Shown: piece by piece, positions 17,569 to 27,835 of the stretch
How the letters are laid out: each line of letters starts with the position of its first letter
Numbering within the stretch: position 1 is the first letter of the stretch
Source: Gallionellales bacterium RIFCSPLOWO2_02_FULL_59_110
Lineage (GTDB): Bacteria; Pseudomonadota; Gammaproteobacteria; Burkholderiales; Gallionellaceae
DNA: 52,863 nt
Assembly (NCBI GenBank): GCA_001801215.1
Contig: MGXA01000046.1
Coordinates: forward strand, 1 to 52,863
Reading direction: 5' to 3'
Notes under the pieces: generated by a model
What the model was told of the DNA's origin: nothing
Databases searched by the model: none
The model's input: the letters and a program-made list of their open reading frames with translations, nothing else
Position numbers and translations under genes: made by a program

Positions 17569-17846
17569 TCCGGCGCTCTGCAAAGGCTGGAGCGCACAGG
17601 GTGGAGCGCAGTGCCTCGGATGGCCGGCGCAATGTCATGCAATGCCGCATCACCTTGGGCGTCATCGGCGCGCTGTTTTTTGTGCCGCCCCAGCAGATGG
17701 TGCCCGTCCTCACCGCACTGGCGCTGCTGGCTGGCGCCGTTCTTGCCGCGTTGCTGGCGATCCATTTTGGTTTTGATGCGGTGATATTGCTGGCGGTTTT
17801 GATTTATGCTGTAGCCTGTGTTGCATTGAGGGCATTCGCCAGATGA
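17565..17846 (+). CDS. Small predicted membrane protein
   Basis: A 93-residue frame that begins by ATGA overlap with the YbhB stop. After a basic N-terminus there are two to three hydrophobic segments: TLGVIGALFFV, VPVLTALALLAGAVLAALLA and AVILLAVLIYAVACVAL. A later ATG at 17637 would give 69 residues covering just the membrane part. I do not recognise a family. The overlap and co-direction support real translation, but the sequence could also be a chance hydrophobic frame. Confidence 0.5.
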   Translation: MIRRSAKAGAHRVERSASDGRRNVMQCRITLGVIGALFFVPPQQMVPVLTALALLAGAVLAALLAIHFGFDAVILLAVLIYAVACVALRAFAR

Positions 17847-17954
17847 GCTCGCCAGACGGGTTTGAAGGAGTAAATCGGAGAAACAGGAGCAGCTTGAAAA
17901 TCACGGAAATTGTTGTGCGTCAGATAATCGATTCATCACTTTAGGAGATCAATC

Positions 17955-18638
17955 ATGAATACTGAAACCGGTAACGATGCAAGCAGCATCGAAGCGGAAG
18001 TGTGCCAAACCGTGGAGCAGGGGAACGATGTGCAGGAAAAAGTGCGGCAGCTCACCTTGCGCGCCATCAGTGCGCGTTCGCTCGATATCGATTCTGTGCG
18101 CCAGACTGCGGGGGCTGTGTTGCGCGGCGCTCAGGCAGCCGTGCAGAACGAGTTACAGCATTCGTCCGCGCAAACCGATATCGCGCGAGAACGCCTCAAG
18201 CAGGCCGTTGCCGGTCTGGATATCGCGCTTGCACAGTTTGCCGAGGCTGCCCAGCTGACCGTGGAGGAAGCGGCGGGCAGGGCGCAGAAATATTCCAGCG
18301 ACGACCTCAAGCGGGCGCGCTCGGATCTGGCAAAACTGGAAAGTATGTTTGTGGAAACCCTGCAAAGCTCGGCCTTGGCCGCCAAAAATACCGCGGGCGA
18401 AATATTGCATGATCTGGCGGCGCACACCCGCATCCATGGCTCCGCCATCGGCGCGCAACTGAAAGACACGCTGTCCGTTCTTACGCGCCATATCGGCGCA
18501 GCAGGACACGCCCAGGTCGGGGTTGGCCTGCATCTCGCGAAGAACACTTCCGATCTCTTGCGCCAGATCGCTGCCGGCGTGTTGACCGGCCTAGCAGAAC
18601 GCGCCCACCCCGGCCATTCCAAAAACAAGGGCGAGTGA
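17955..18638 (+). CDS. Helical protein of unknown function (DUF6781-like)
   Basis: A 227-residue, Ala/Gln/Glu-rich, almost wholly helical protein without signal peptide or membrane segment. It starts with a repeated-acid motif (EAEVCQTVEQGNDVQEKVRQ) that I associate with a betaproteobacterial family listed as DUF6781; the number was not checked. Long heptad-like stretches (about 60-190) suggest coiled coil. TAGGAGATC precedes the ATG. Its stop overlaps the start of the ABC1 kinase gene, so both are made together, which is the only clue to its function. Confidence 0.72.
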   Translation: MNTETGNDASSIEAEVCQTVEQGNDVQEKVRQLTLRAISARSLDIDSVRQTAGAVLRGAQAAVQNELQHSSAQTDIARERLKQAVAGLDIALAQFAEAAQLTVEEAAGRAQKYSSDDLKRARSDLAKLESMFVETLQSSALAAKNTAGEILHDLAAHTRIHGSAIGAQLKDTLSVLTRHIGAAGHAQVGVGLHLAKNTSDLLRQIAAGVLTGLAERAHPGHSKNKGE

Positions 18639-20368
18639 TGTTGTGGCAGGCGCTGATAGCCGCTCGCGATTTCGGGCGGCTACACGAGATTGCCTCGGTT
18701 CTGATCCGCTATGGCTTCGGCGACATCGTGCGGCGGATGGGAATGGCCAATGCGCTGGAACGCGCGGGGCGGGCGCTGCTCTGGAAACATGCAGAAGAGC
18801 TGGCACATCTCGAGCCCCCCGCGCGGGCGCGGCGCGCGCTCGAGGAACTGGGCCCGACCTTCGTCAAGCTTGGCCAGGTGCTCGCGACGCGCGTCGATCT
18901 GTTCGAACCCGCGTGGATCGCCGAATTCGGCAAACTGCAGGACAGCGCGCCACCCGTACCCTATGCCGATATCCGGCAACAGCTTGGCGAAGACCTGGGC
19001 GCGCCGCCCGAGGAGATATTTGCCGCCTTCAATCCCGAGCCACTGGCGGCCGCCTCCATCGCACAGGTGCACCGGGCGCGCCTCGTGGACGGCAGCGAGG
19101 TGGTGGTCAAGGTGCGCAGGCCGGGCATCCGGCCCGTCATCGAAGCCGACTTGCGCTGGATGATGCGCCTGGCAGAACTCGTCGAGGCGGAAAATCCTGA
19201 AATGCGCAATTTTCATCCACTGGAAATCGTGCGGCAGTTTGAGCAGTCGCTGCGGCGCGAGCTTGATTTCGCGACGGAATGCCGCAATGCCGAACGCATC
19301 GCAAACAATTTTGCGGGCTACACGGACCGGGATAGCGTATCTCCGCCCGCCACCGACAAGACGCCGGTCATCGTCATTCCCCGCGTCTATTGGCAGTGGA
19401 CCGGCGAACGGGTGTGCGTGCAGGAATTCATCGATGGCATTCCGGGGCGCAATCTTGCCGCCGCCGATCGTGCCGACCTGGACCGCAAGGTTCTCGCCCG
19501 GCGCGGGGCGCACGCCGTGTTGAAGATGATCGTCGAGGACGGTTTCTTCCACGCCGACCCTCATCAGGGGAACGTGTTTTATCTGCCCGGCAACCGCATG
19601 GCCTTCATCGACTTCGGCATGGTGGGCAGTTTGAGCGAGGAACGGCGCGTCCAGATGATACGGATGATGCTCGGCCTGGTGCAGCACGATGCGGCGCGCG
19701 TCGCCGATGTGATGCTCGACTGGTCCGGCGACAGTTCGGTGGACGAGAAAGGCCTAATACTGGAAATCCAGGCCTTCGTCGACCAATACCACGGTATACC
19801 GTTGAAACAGCTCAGCTTTGGCACCATGCTCAACGACCTGACGGGCATCCTGCGCAAGCACCGGGTTGCGCTGCCGGCCGATCTCGCATTACTGATCAAG
19901 GCATTCATTACGCTCGACGGCATGGGCCGCGAGCTAGATCCGGATTTCGATACGGCGGGCGAGGCGATCCCCCTGCTGGAACAGTCGCTGCGCGCCCTTT
20001 ATGCGCCAACTGCCCTGATCAAACGCGGCTGGCGTTCGGCCGGGGAGATGCTCGGGGTGATCTCGGACTTGCCTTACGACATTTCCCGGCTGCTGCGCGC
20101 CGCACGGCGCGGACGCCTGGAAGTCCACATCGATGTCACGCGCCTGAAACATTTCGGCAACCAGCTCGACGGCGCCGCGAACCGGCTGGTGATCGGCATT
20201 GTCGTTGCTGCGATTATCATCGGTTCCTCGATCGTCATGACCGTACCCGGCGGCCCCACGCTGTTCGGGTTGCCAACTTTTGGCCTGCTCGGTTTTCTTG
20301 GCGCGGCTGCCGGTGGCGTGTGGCTGCTGCTGTCTATCTGGAAGAGCAACAAGGCGGACCGGGAGTGA
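18638..20368 (+). CDS. ABC1/UbiB-family atypical kinase
   Basis: A 576-residue membrane-associated protein of the UbiB/AarF/ADCK group. Signature elements are present: LGPTFVKLGQVLATR (KxGQ motif), PLAAASIAQVHRA (Ala-rich nucleotide loop), FHADPHQGNVF and FIDFGMVG (metal-binding Asp). Two C-terminal hydrophobic segments (about 515-535 and 545-565) anchor it. UbiB proteins support ubiquinone synthesis and lipid handling, but there is no ubiE or ubiJ beside it, so this is probably a paralogue in a stress setting. Start ATG 18638 overlaps the previous stop (TGATG); a GTG at 18635 is less likely. Confidence 0.88.
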   Translation: MLWQALIAARDFGRLHEIASVLIRYGFGDIVRRMGMANALERAGRALLWKHAEELAHLEPPARARRALEELGPTFVKLGQVLATRVDLFEPAWIAEFGKLQDSAPPVPYADIRQQLGEDLGAPPEEIFAAFNPEPLAAASIAQVHRARLVDGSEVVVKVRRPGIRPVIEADLRWMMRLAELVEAENPEMRNFHPLEIVRQFEQSLRRELDFATECRNAERIANNFAGYTDRDSVSPPATDKTPVIVIPRVYWQWTGERVCVQEFIDGIPGRNLAAADRADLDRKVLARRGAHAVLKMIVEDGFFHADPHQGNVFYLPGNRMAFIDFGMVGSLSEERRVQMIRMMLGLVQHDAARVADVMLDWSGDSSVDEKGLILEIQAFVDQYHGIPLKQLSFGTMLNDLTGILRKHRVALPADLALLIKAFITLDGMGRELDPDFDTAGEAIPLLEQSLRALYAPTALIKRGWRSAGEMLGVISDLPYDISRLLRAARRGRLEVHIDVTRLKHFGNQLDGAANRLVIGIVVAAIIIGSSIVMTVPGGPTLFGLPTFGLLGFLGAAAGGVWLLLSIWKSNKADRE

Positions 20369-20479
20369 TGCTACCGGCAAAGCCGATCGGTGCTGCGGCT
20401 TGCGATGCTTTGAGGAAACGCGCCGGGGCAGTTTTAACCTAGTGTAGTGTTGCATTCTGTTTGGAACTTAATTTGTCCC

Positions 20480-20549
20480 GTGGGAGCGGCTTTAGCCGCG
20501 ATACTGACTGGAATATTCACCTGCCAATCGCGGCTAAAGCCGCTCCCAC
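20480..20549. repeat. REP-like inverted repeat (23-bp arms)
   Basis: Perfect 23-bp arms at 20480-20502 and 20527-20549 (left arm begins GTGGGAGCGGCTTTAG) around a 24-base loop. This is the common REP/BIME type of extragenic palindrome found between convergent or unrelated genes. It lies between the ABC1 kinase gene and the end of lolD, which converge here. Confidence 0.9.
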
Positions 20550-20615
20550 AAAACATTTGTCTGTTCAACATCATGTGTGCCAAGTGGAGCGGTCAACTGA
20601 TGTTTCTAGTTTTGC

Positions 20616-20729
20616 CTGAGCGTCAAAACGGTCGAGAAACATTGACCCAACCTGGTGAAGAAACTCGGCTTGCACAATGCCTCGATGATGACCGCTTATG
20701 CCATAGAAAGAGGGCCGGTTTCCAACTGA
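20616..20729 (+). pseudogene. Remnant of a LuxR-type DNA-binding domain
   Basis: The frame from 20616 reads LSVKTVEKH, a stop, then PNLVKKLGLHNASMMTAYAI and ERGPVSN before a stop at 20729. This is the recognition helix and C-terminal end of a LuxR/NarL-type helix-turn-helix, where the normal text would be LSVKTVEKHRANLMKKLGLHN. The TGA replaces the conserved Arg codon and another stop lies just before (about 20607). The receiver domain is missing. It lies between two REP-like elements. Confidence 0.6.
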
Positions 20730-20786
20730 CGGGCTTTATGCAAACCCGGGTTGTTTATCCCAAGCCGGACAAACCGTAACCAAACA

Positions 20787-20860
20787 AGCCCGGATGAAAC
20801 GCAGTGAAATCCGGGGATGGATGCGTTACCCCCGGATTCCGCTAGCGCTGCATCCGGGCT
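20787..20860. repeat. Second extragenic palindrome
   Basis: AGCCCGGATGAAACGCAGTG... (from 20787) pairs imperfectly with ...GCGCTGCATCCGGGCT (to 20860), the inner ends being ATCCGGGG and CCCCGGAT. It is a BIME-like element of a different sequence family from the one at 20480. Confidence 0.8.
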
Positions 20861-20903
20861 ACAACTAGGCTGAAAGGTTTTCGGCCAGCACAGAAAGGCC
20901 AGC

Positions 20904-21666
<763 letters not shown>

Positions 21667-21674
<8 letters not shown>

Positions 21675-22911
21675 ATCTCAGCGCCTCCGCCGGTTGGGTC
21701 TGCGACGCGCGCCAGCTCGGATAGAGCGTCGCCAGCAGGCTGATCATGAAGGACATGGACGCGACCAGAGCGACTTCCTGGTAGCGCAGGTCGGACGGCA
21801 GGTCGGTGATGTAATACACGTCCTTGGCGAGGAATTGCACGCCGAGCAGGCGCTCGATGAACGGTACGACCACGTCCAGGTTGAGCGCCAGCACGATGCC
21901 GCCGCCGCTGCCGAGCAGCGTGCCGATCGCGCCGATCACAACGCCCTGCACGATGAAAATTTTCATGATGCTGGAAGGCTTTGCGCCGAGGGTGCGCAGG
22001 ATAGCGATGTCGGCCTGTTTGTCGGTAACCGCCATCACAAGCGTGGAGACGATGTTGAACGCGGCCACCGCGACGATCAACGACAGGATGATGAACATCA
22101 TTTTCTTTTCTATCTGTACCGCGCGGAAGTAGTTGACGTTCTGGTGCGTCCAGTCATTGGCATACAGGCCTGGCGGCAATTCGCCCTGCAGCTCGCGCGC
22201 CACGCGCGGCGCGAGGTCGATATTGTGCAGCTTGCCGCTGATACCGGTTACCGCGTCGCCAAATTGAAATAACTTTTGCGCATCGTCCAGGTGGATCAGG
22301 GCGAGGCTGTTGTCATATGGCGCCATACCGATCTCGAAGATGCCTGCCACACGGAATTGCTTGAGGCGCGGCATCATTCCGGCGGGCGTGATTTGCCCCT
22401 GCGGTGCGATCAGCATGACCTTGTCGTCGAGCCGCACGCCGAGCGTGCGCGCCAGGTCGGAGCCGAGCGCGATGCTGAATTCTCCGCCGCGCAAATCGCT
22501 CAACGCGCCCGCTTTCATCTTGTCCGCAAGTTCGGTTATGCCGGTTTCTCGCGCCGGATCGATGCCGCGCACCATCACGCCCTGCACGTTTTGCCCGAAC
22601 GACAACATGCCTTGCCCGGCGATGTAAGGTGCGGCGGCGGAGACCTGGGAATGCTGCGCGACCTTGTCCAGAATAAGCTGCCAGCCATGCAGCCGCCCGC
22701 CATCCGCAACCACTTCCAGATGCGGCGACGCACCCAGCATGCGTGCGCGGATTTCCTTCTGGAAGCCGTTCATCACCGACAGCACCACGATTAGCGCCAT
22801 CACACCCAGCCCCATGCCCAGCATGGAAATCAGCGAGATGAAGGAGATGAAATGGTTGCGCCGCTTGGCACGGGTATAGCGCAAGCCGATAAACAGTTCG
22901 TAGGGTTGCAA
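21667..22911 (-). CDS. lolC: Lipoprotein-releasing system permease LolC/E
   Basis: The inner-membrane subunit of the Lol exporter. The conserved N-terminus [20 protein letters not shown] is followed by the first membrane helix (about 25-48), a periplasmic MacB-like domain, and three C-terminal helices (about 270-400). Starting at a TTG codon at 22911 gives 414 residues, the family length. The open frame continues upstream for 91 codons, but that part is not Lol-like and would begin far away, so the TTG is chosen although its ribosome binding site is weak. Only one LolC/E gene is seen, as in many betaproteobacteria where it probably forms a homodimer. Confidence 0.88.
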
Positions 22912-23217
22912 AATTGAGGGCTTCGATGTGATGGAACGGGCGTTAGTGTGCCACAAGGCGGCAGCCAGAGCATCTTTTTGCCAAGCCGCGCAAAGCGCGG
23001 CGCTTGGCGCATGGCCCACCCGCAGGGGTGTCACGCCCGTGCCGCCCGGTTTTGCCGGCACGCCGGTTGCGTGCTCGTGCCGTCTCAAGACCGGTGCGCC
23101 GCTCCTGTTTACGTATATTCGGATTACGCTTGCTGTTTCGGTAGCCTGTAACGACTCCTCCTTGCTGCTACTCGCGACAACCATTTATGCCGAATTAATT
23201 TGCCGCCAAAAATGGTT
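22912..23217. other. Spacer between lolC and rplU
   Basis: About 300 bases between divergent genes. It should contain the lolCD promoter, but no convincing -35/-10 pair was found on the minus strand. The part at 22980-23110 is very GC-rich with repeated CGGCGC-type words; no gene, tRNA or clear repeat is seen. Confidence 0.5.
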
Positions 23218-23245
23218 TTGACTGAGCCGGATATTTATGTATAAT
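23218..23245 (+). promoter_or_regulatory. Promoter of rplU-rpmA
   Basis: TTGACT (23218-23223), a 16-base spacer and a consensus TATAAT (23240-23245) are followed by a GC-rich discriminator (TCGCGCC), typical for ribosomal protein operons under stringent control. The distance to the rplU ATG is 38 bases. Confidence 0.88.
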
Positions 23246-23283
23246 TCGCGCCTTCGCGAAAACCCCAATCAATCGAGGTTGTT

Positions 23284-23595
23284 ATGTATGCAGTCATCAA
23301 GACCGGCGGGAAGCAGTACCGTGTTTCTTCCGGCGAAACTCTGAAAATCGAAACTCTCCCCGGCGACGTGGGCAGTGCCATTGTGCTGGATAAAGTGCTG
23401 ATGGTGGCCGACGGCGACAAGCTGTCCGTGGGCAAGCCTTTGCTGACCGGCGCCACCGTGCAGGCGACCATCGTATCGCATGGCCGTGGCGACAAGATAC
23501 GCATCTTTAAGATGCGCCGCCGCAAGCATTACCAGAAGAATCAAGGGCATCGTCAAAACTACACCGAAATCCGCATCGACGGAATTTCCGCGTAA
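23284..23595 (+). CDS. rplU: 50S ribosomal protein L21
   Basis: A 103-residue protein of the large subunit that binds 23S rRNA and L20. It starts [20 protein letters not shown] and ends with the basic [20 protein letters not shown] signature, of normal length. It is first in a compact rplU-rpmA operon with a strong promoter upstream. Confidence 0.98.
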   Translation: MYAVIKTGGKQYRVSSGETLKIETLPGDVGSAIVLDKVLMVADGDKLSVGKPLLTGATVQATIVSHGRGDKIRIFKMRRRKHYQKNQGHRQNYTEIRIDGISA

Positions 23596-23616
23596 TTCTC
23601 GTAAGGAGCAGATAGC

Positions 23617-23874
23617 ATGGCATCAAAAAAAGGCGGCGGCAGTACCAGTAACGGACGCGACTCACATTCAAAACGGCTGGGCGTCAAAAGCTACGGCGGC
23701 GAGCTGATCAGCGCGGGCAGCATCATCGTGCGCCAGCGCGGCACCCAGGTTCACGCGGGCGAGAACGTCGGCATGGGCAAGGATCACACCCTGTTTGCCA
23801 AGATTACCGGCAAGGTGGTGTTTGCCACCAAGGGCGCGCTGAGGCGCAAGACGGTTTCCATCGTCGCCGCGTAA
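23617..23874 (+). CDS. rpmA: 50S ribosomal protein L27
   Basis: An 85-residue protein near the peptidyl-transferase centre whose flexible N-terminus reaches the tRNA acceptor ends. It begins [20 protein letters not shown] and contains [20 protein letters not shown]. There is no Firmicute-type cleavable N-terminal extension. The start has TAAGGAGC upstream, and a terminator follows 22 bases after the stop. Confidence 0.98.
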   Translation: MASKKGGGSTSNGRDSHSKRLGVKSYGGELISAGSIIVRQRGTQVHAGENVGMGKDHTLFAKITGKVVFATKGALRRKTVSIVAA

Positions 23875-23895
23875 GCAGCGTCGCCCGAAACGATC

Positions 23896-23928
23896 AGCCC
23901 TATCGCAAGGTAGGGCTTTTTTATTTTA
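23896..23928 (+). terminator. Terminator of the rplU-rpmA operon
   Basis: AGCCCTA (23896-23902) and TAGGGCT (23911-23917) form a 7-bp stem with an 8-base loop, followed by TTTTTTATTTTA. It stands directly before obgE, which starts only 10 bases later, so obgE needs read-through or a promoter within this AT-rich run. Confidence 0.88.
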
Positions 23929-23931
23929 TAG

Positions 23932-25002
<1,071 letters not shown>

Positions 25003-25009
25003 CGACACC

Positions 25010-26128
25010 ATGAAGACCGTACTGACCCAATGCAGGCGCATCGTCGTCAAGGTAGGCAGCAGCCTGGTGACCAACCAGGGCGCGGGGCTGGATATCGGCG
25101 CGCTAGGCAACTGGGCGCGGCAGATCGCCGCGCTCAACGCTGGCGGCTACGAAGTGGTGCTGGTCTCTTCCGGGGCGATTGCCGAAGGTATGCAGCGCCT
25201 CGGCTGGAGCGCGCGCCCCACCTCGGTACACGATTTGCAGGCCGCCGCCGCAGTCGGCCAGATGGGGCTGGTGCAGGCCTATGAAAGCTGCTTCCGCAAG
25301 CATGACATGCACGCCGCGCAAGTGCTGCTCACCCATGCCGACCTGGCCAACCGCGAGCGCTATCTGAACGCGCGCACCACGCTGACCACGCTGCTTTCCC
25401 TGCGCGTTATCCCGATCATCAACGAAAACGATACGGTCGTCACCGACGAAATAAAATTTGGCGACAACGACACGCTGGGCGCGCTGGTCGCCAACCTGAT
25501 CGAGGCTGATGCGCTTATCATTCTCACCGACCAGATCGGCCTGTACACCGCCGATCCGCGCAAAGACCCGAACGCCACGCTGGTCGGCGAGGCGTTGGCC
25601 GGCGATGCGCAACTGGAAAGCATGGCGGGTGGCGCAGGCAGTGCTATCGGGCGCGGCGGCATGATCACCAAAATTCTCGCGGCAAAGCGCGCGGCACGCA
25701 GCGGCGCGCATACCGTCATAGCCTCCGGGCATGAACGCGATGTGCTGCTGCGCCTGTTGCAAGGCGAAGCCATCGGTACGCTGCTTATCGCAACCACCCT
25801 CACGCTGGCAGCGCGCAAGCAATGGCTGGCCGATCATTTGCAGGTTGCCGGAAAACTGGTGCTGGATGGCGGCGCGATCAAGGCGCTGCGCTCCGGCGGC
25901 AAGAGCCTCCTGCCGGTAGGCGTCAAAAGCGTGTCCGGAGAATTCGAGCGCGGCGAAGTCGTCGCCTGCGTCGGCGAGGACGGCAGCGACATCGCGCGCG
26001 GCCTTATCAACTACAATGCCGAAGAAGCTCGGCTGATCGCACAACATGCCAGCCATGAGATCGAGGCGTTGCTCGGTTACGGCGGCGACGAAGAAATTAT
26101 CCATCGGGACAACCTTGTCCTTTTGTGA
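25010..26128 (+). CDS. proB: Glutamate 5-kinase
   Basis: The first enzyme of proline synthesis, phosphorylating glutamate to gamma-glutamyl phosphate. The 372-residue protein has an amino-acid-kinase domain ([13 protein letters not shown] at 12-24; [20 protein letters not shown]) and a C-terminal PUA domain (about 275-360: [18 protein letters not shown] region through [17 protein letters not shown]). It follows obgE by 7 bases, the common obg-proB order in betaproteobacteria. The stop codon TGA falls in the loop of a long perfect hairpin. Confidence 0.97.
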   Translation: MKTVLTQCRRIVVKVGSSLVTNQGAGLDIGALGNWARQIAALNAGGYEVVLVSSGAIAEGMQRLGWSARPTSVHDLQAAAAVGQMGLVQAYESCFRKHDMHAAQVLLTHADLANRERYLNARTTLTTLLSLRVIPIINENDTVVTDEIKFGDNDTLGALVANLIEADALIILTDQIGLYTADPRKDPNATLVGEALAGDAQLESMAGGAGSAIGRGGMITKILAAKRAARSGAHTVIASGHERDVLLRLLQGEAIGTLLIATTLTLAARKQWLADHLQVAGKLVLDGGAIKALRSGGKSLLPVGVKSVSGEFERGEVVACVGEDGSDIARGLINYNAEEARLIAQHASHEIEALLGYGGDEEIIHRDNLVLL

Positions 26129-26145
26129 AACAAAAGGACAAGGTT
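26111..26145 (+). other. 15-bp perfect hairpin around the proB stop codon
   Basis: AACCTTGTCCTTTTG (26111-26125) and CAAAAGGACAAGGTT (26131-26145) are perfectly complementary, with TGAAA as loop; the proB stop TGA is the first three loop bases. No U-run follows (next bases GCGGCG), so it is not a normal terminator. It may protect the mRNA 3' end or act with Rho. A smaller palindrome AACTTGC-GCA-GCAAGTT follows at about 26158-26174. Confidence 0.75.
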
Positions 26146-26341
26146 GCGGCGAAGGCTAACTTGCGCAGCAAGTTAAGCCGCGAAGCGGCGGCCGAAGCCA
26201 CAATCTCCTGCTGTGAAACAACGGAATCCAGGAACCGCGTAATTCTGCCGGGCGTTCTTGCGCATCATGATCGGCTCAAGCGAAATCGGTTTAGAATAGA
26301 CGCATATCTTTCAGATTGCTTAACCGCAGAGAGGTGACGAC

Positions 26342-27394
26342 GTGATTCGCTCTCCCGATATTTTTAAAGTATTGCAAACGGCTCCATTATTCCAGGGAGT
26401 GTCCGGCAGGTTGCTCGTCGAAAAATTAAGTGAGTCGAGGCTGCGCACCCTGAATCCGGGCGAGGCATTGCTGGTTCCTGGGCAGGCCAATAATGCGATT
26501 TACATAATTCTTTCCGGGCGTCTGAGCGTCCAGACAAAGGATTCCGGCGTCGAGCCTATTGCCTTGCTTGGCGAAGGTGAATGCGTGGGAGAAGAGTCCA
26601 TTATCGGAGAAGTGCATATTCCGGCGTACGTCATTGCCGCTACTGCCTGCAAACTGCTCGCCATCAATCATGCGGCGATGTGGGAGCTGATCGATAACTC
26701 GCATCAGGCCGCGCATAACATGCTGAGCGTGCTGAGCATGCGCATTCGCCCCACTGCCCAAATCATGGCGGAAAGCCATGAGAACCATCATGGGTTTTCA
26801 GGCACCGCCATTGTCGATGAAATGACGGGGCTCTATAACCGGCAATGGATAGAAAATAAAATCAACCGCTATTTGCGCCGCTATGTTTACGACAAGCGGC
26901 CAAACTGTCTCATGATGGTGAAAATAGACCGGTTCAAGGAACTGGACGACATGTTTGGCCAGCTTGGCAGCGAACAAGTGCTGCGGGACACAGCGCACAC
27001 CATTTTGTCCTGTTTGCATCCGGATGACCAGGCAGGCCACTTTCTGGACGAGCAATTCGTTGTTTTTATGCCGCACACTATCATGGCCGATGGCTGCATA
27101 GCGGCGGAAAGATTGAGGGCGGCCATCAACGAATCCGTGGTCGTGCTGCCCAGCGGCGATGCTTTACCGCCGATCAGCATATCTTTGGGCGTGTGCGCGG
27201 CAAATCCCGATGATACTCCGGCCATCCTGTTTGCCCGTGCCAATGAAGCGTTGCAGCAGGCCACGGATGGCGGCGGCAATAGCGTGAAATGGCGGGATAA
27301 TTCTCGGGATGGCGAAACAGCGCAACAACCGGCAAACGCGGCAGCCACCTTGCCAGTCAAGCCGTTTATGTCTCTTTGGTCTGGGGTACGCTAA
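26342..27394 (+). CDS. Cyclic-nucleotide-binding protein with degenerate GGDEF domain
   Basis: A 350-residue soluble protein. Residues 10-125 form a Crp-type cyclic-nucleotide-binding fold (TLNPGEALLVPGQANNAIYI, ILSGRLSV, LLGEGECVGEESIIGE). Residues 155-310 form a GGDEF domain (DEMTGLYNRQWIENKINRYL, MMVKIDRFKELDDMFGQLG), but the catalytic motif is LDEQF (235-239) instead of GGDEF, so cyclase activity is unlikely; GTP binding or a scaffold role is possible. The start is GTG at 26342 with GAGAGGTGA upstream. No DNA-binding domain is visible, so it is not a Crp-type regulator. Confidence 0.85.
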   Translation: MIRSPDIFKVLQTAPLFQGVSGRLLVEKLSESRLRTLNPGEALLVPGQANNAIYIILSGRLSVQTKDSGVEPIALLGEGECVGEESIIGEVHIPAYVIAATACKLLAINHAAMWELIDNSHQAAHNMLSVLSMRIRPTAQIMAESHENHHGFSGTAIVDEMTGLYNRQWIENKINRYLRRYVYDKRPNCLMMVKIDRFKELDDMFGQLGSEQVLRDTAHTILSCLHPDDQAGHFLDEQFVVFMPHTIMADGCIAAERLRAAINESVVVLPSGDALPPISISLGVCAANPDDTPAILFARANEALQQATDGGGNSVKWRDNSRDGETAQQPANAAATLPVKPFMSLWSGVR

Positions 27395-27422
27395 CAGCGT
27401 TGCTTGAGCATGAATAGAAGTT

Positions 27423-27457
27423 GAAACGGCTTATTTTCGAGGAAAATAAGCCGTTTC
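27423..27457. terminator. Bidirectional terminator between the GGDEF gene and tRNA-Glu
   Basis: GAAACGGCTTATTTTC (27423-27438) and GAAAATAAGCCGTTTC (27442-27457) form a perfect 16-bp stem with a GAG loop. The T-run after the stem is short on both strands. It lies 28 bases after the GGDEF-gene stop and 7 bases beyond the CCA end of tRNA-Glu, so it probably serves both. Confidence 0.8.
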
Positions 27458-27463
27458 TATATG

Positions 27464-27539
27464 TGGCGTCCCCAACGAGATTCGAACTCGTGTTACCGCC
27501 GTGAAAGGGCGATGTCCTAGGCCTCTAGACGATAGGGAC
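27464..27539 (-). tRNA. tRNA-Glu (anticodon TTC)
   Basis: The minus strand gives a 76-base tRNA with acceptor stem GTCCCTA, anticodon loop CTTTCAC (TTC), T loop TTCGAAT and encoded CCA. It is second in a tRNA-Ala/tRNA-Glu pair separated by 9 bases. Confidence 0.97.
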
Positions 27540-27548
27540 GTGGTCTTT

Positions 27549-27624
<76 letters not shown>

Positions 27625-27645
27625 GATACCCCGAAAAGAGCGCGC

Positions 27646-27674
27646 ATTATAGTGATGCGGCCTATGCTTGTAAA
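27646..27674 (-). promoter_or_regulatory. Promoter of the tRNA-Ala/tRNA-Glu unit
   Basis: On the minus strand TTTACA (27674-27669), a 17-base spacer and a perfect TATAAT (27651-27646) are followed by the GC discriminator GCGCGCTC. This is an almost ideal sigma-70 promoter of the stringently controlled type. Confidence 0.9.
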
Positions 27675-27810
27675 GCTGGCTTTCCGAATTTTTGCCATGC
27701 GGGTTTATGAGATTGCTTGAGACAGGTTAAAACACGGTCTTGGGGGTGTGTACGACAACACCGACATTACGCCTCGCCTGATTGCCAACGGGAGCAGGGG
27801 AAAAGTAATG
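27675..27810. other. Short spacer left of the integrase remnant
   Basis: No gene, RNA or clear repeat is seen between the tRNA promoter and the palindromic unit at 27811. The bases TTAAAACACGGTCTTGGGGG are AT/GC mixed without motif. Confidence 0.4.
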
Positions 27811-27830
27811 CTTGCGATGCAAGACTGTGC
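27811..27830. repeat. Palindromic unit, partial copy (left of HigBA-2)
   Basis: The unit CTTGC-GAT-GCAAG-ACTGTGC is identical over 20 bases to 28689-28708 on the other side of the second toxin-antitoxin module. The outer left arm CACAG present in the other two copies is missing here. It starts 6 bases beyond the stop of the integrase remnant. Confidence 0.75.
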
Positions 27831-27835
27831 GCATT

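Noticed and set aside
20447..20779. 110-codon plus-strand frame between the ABC1 kinase gene and lolD
   Set aside because: It is built from the REP-like palindrome and lies in another phase than the LuxR-type remnant.
22912..23184. 91-codon N-terminal extension of lolC
   Set aside because: Not related to Lol permeases; the 414-residue form matches the family length.
26125..26337. 70-codon frame starting at the proB stop
   Set aside because: GTG start inside the hairpin loop, low-complexity Lys/Ala/Glu sequence from palindromes, no family match.
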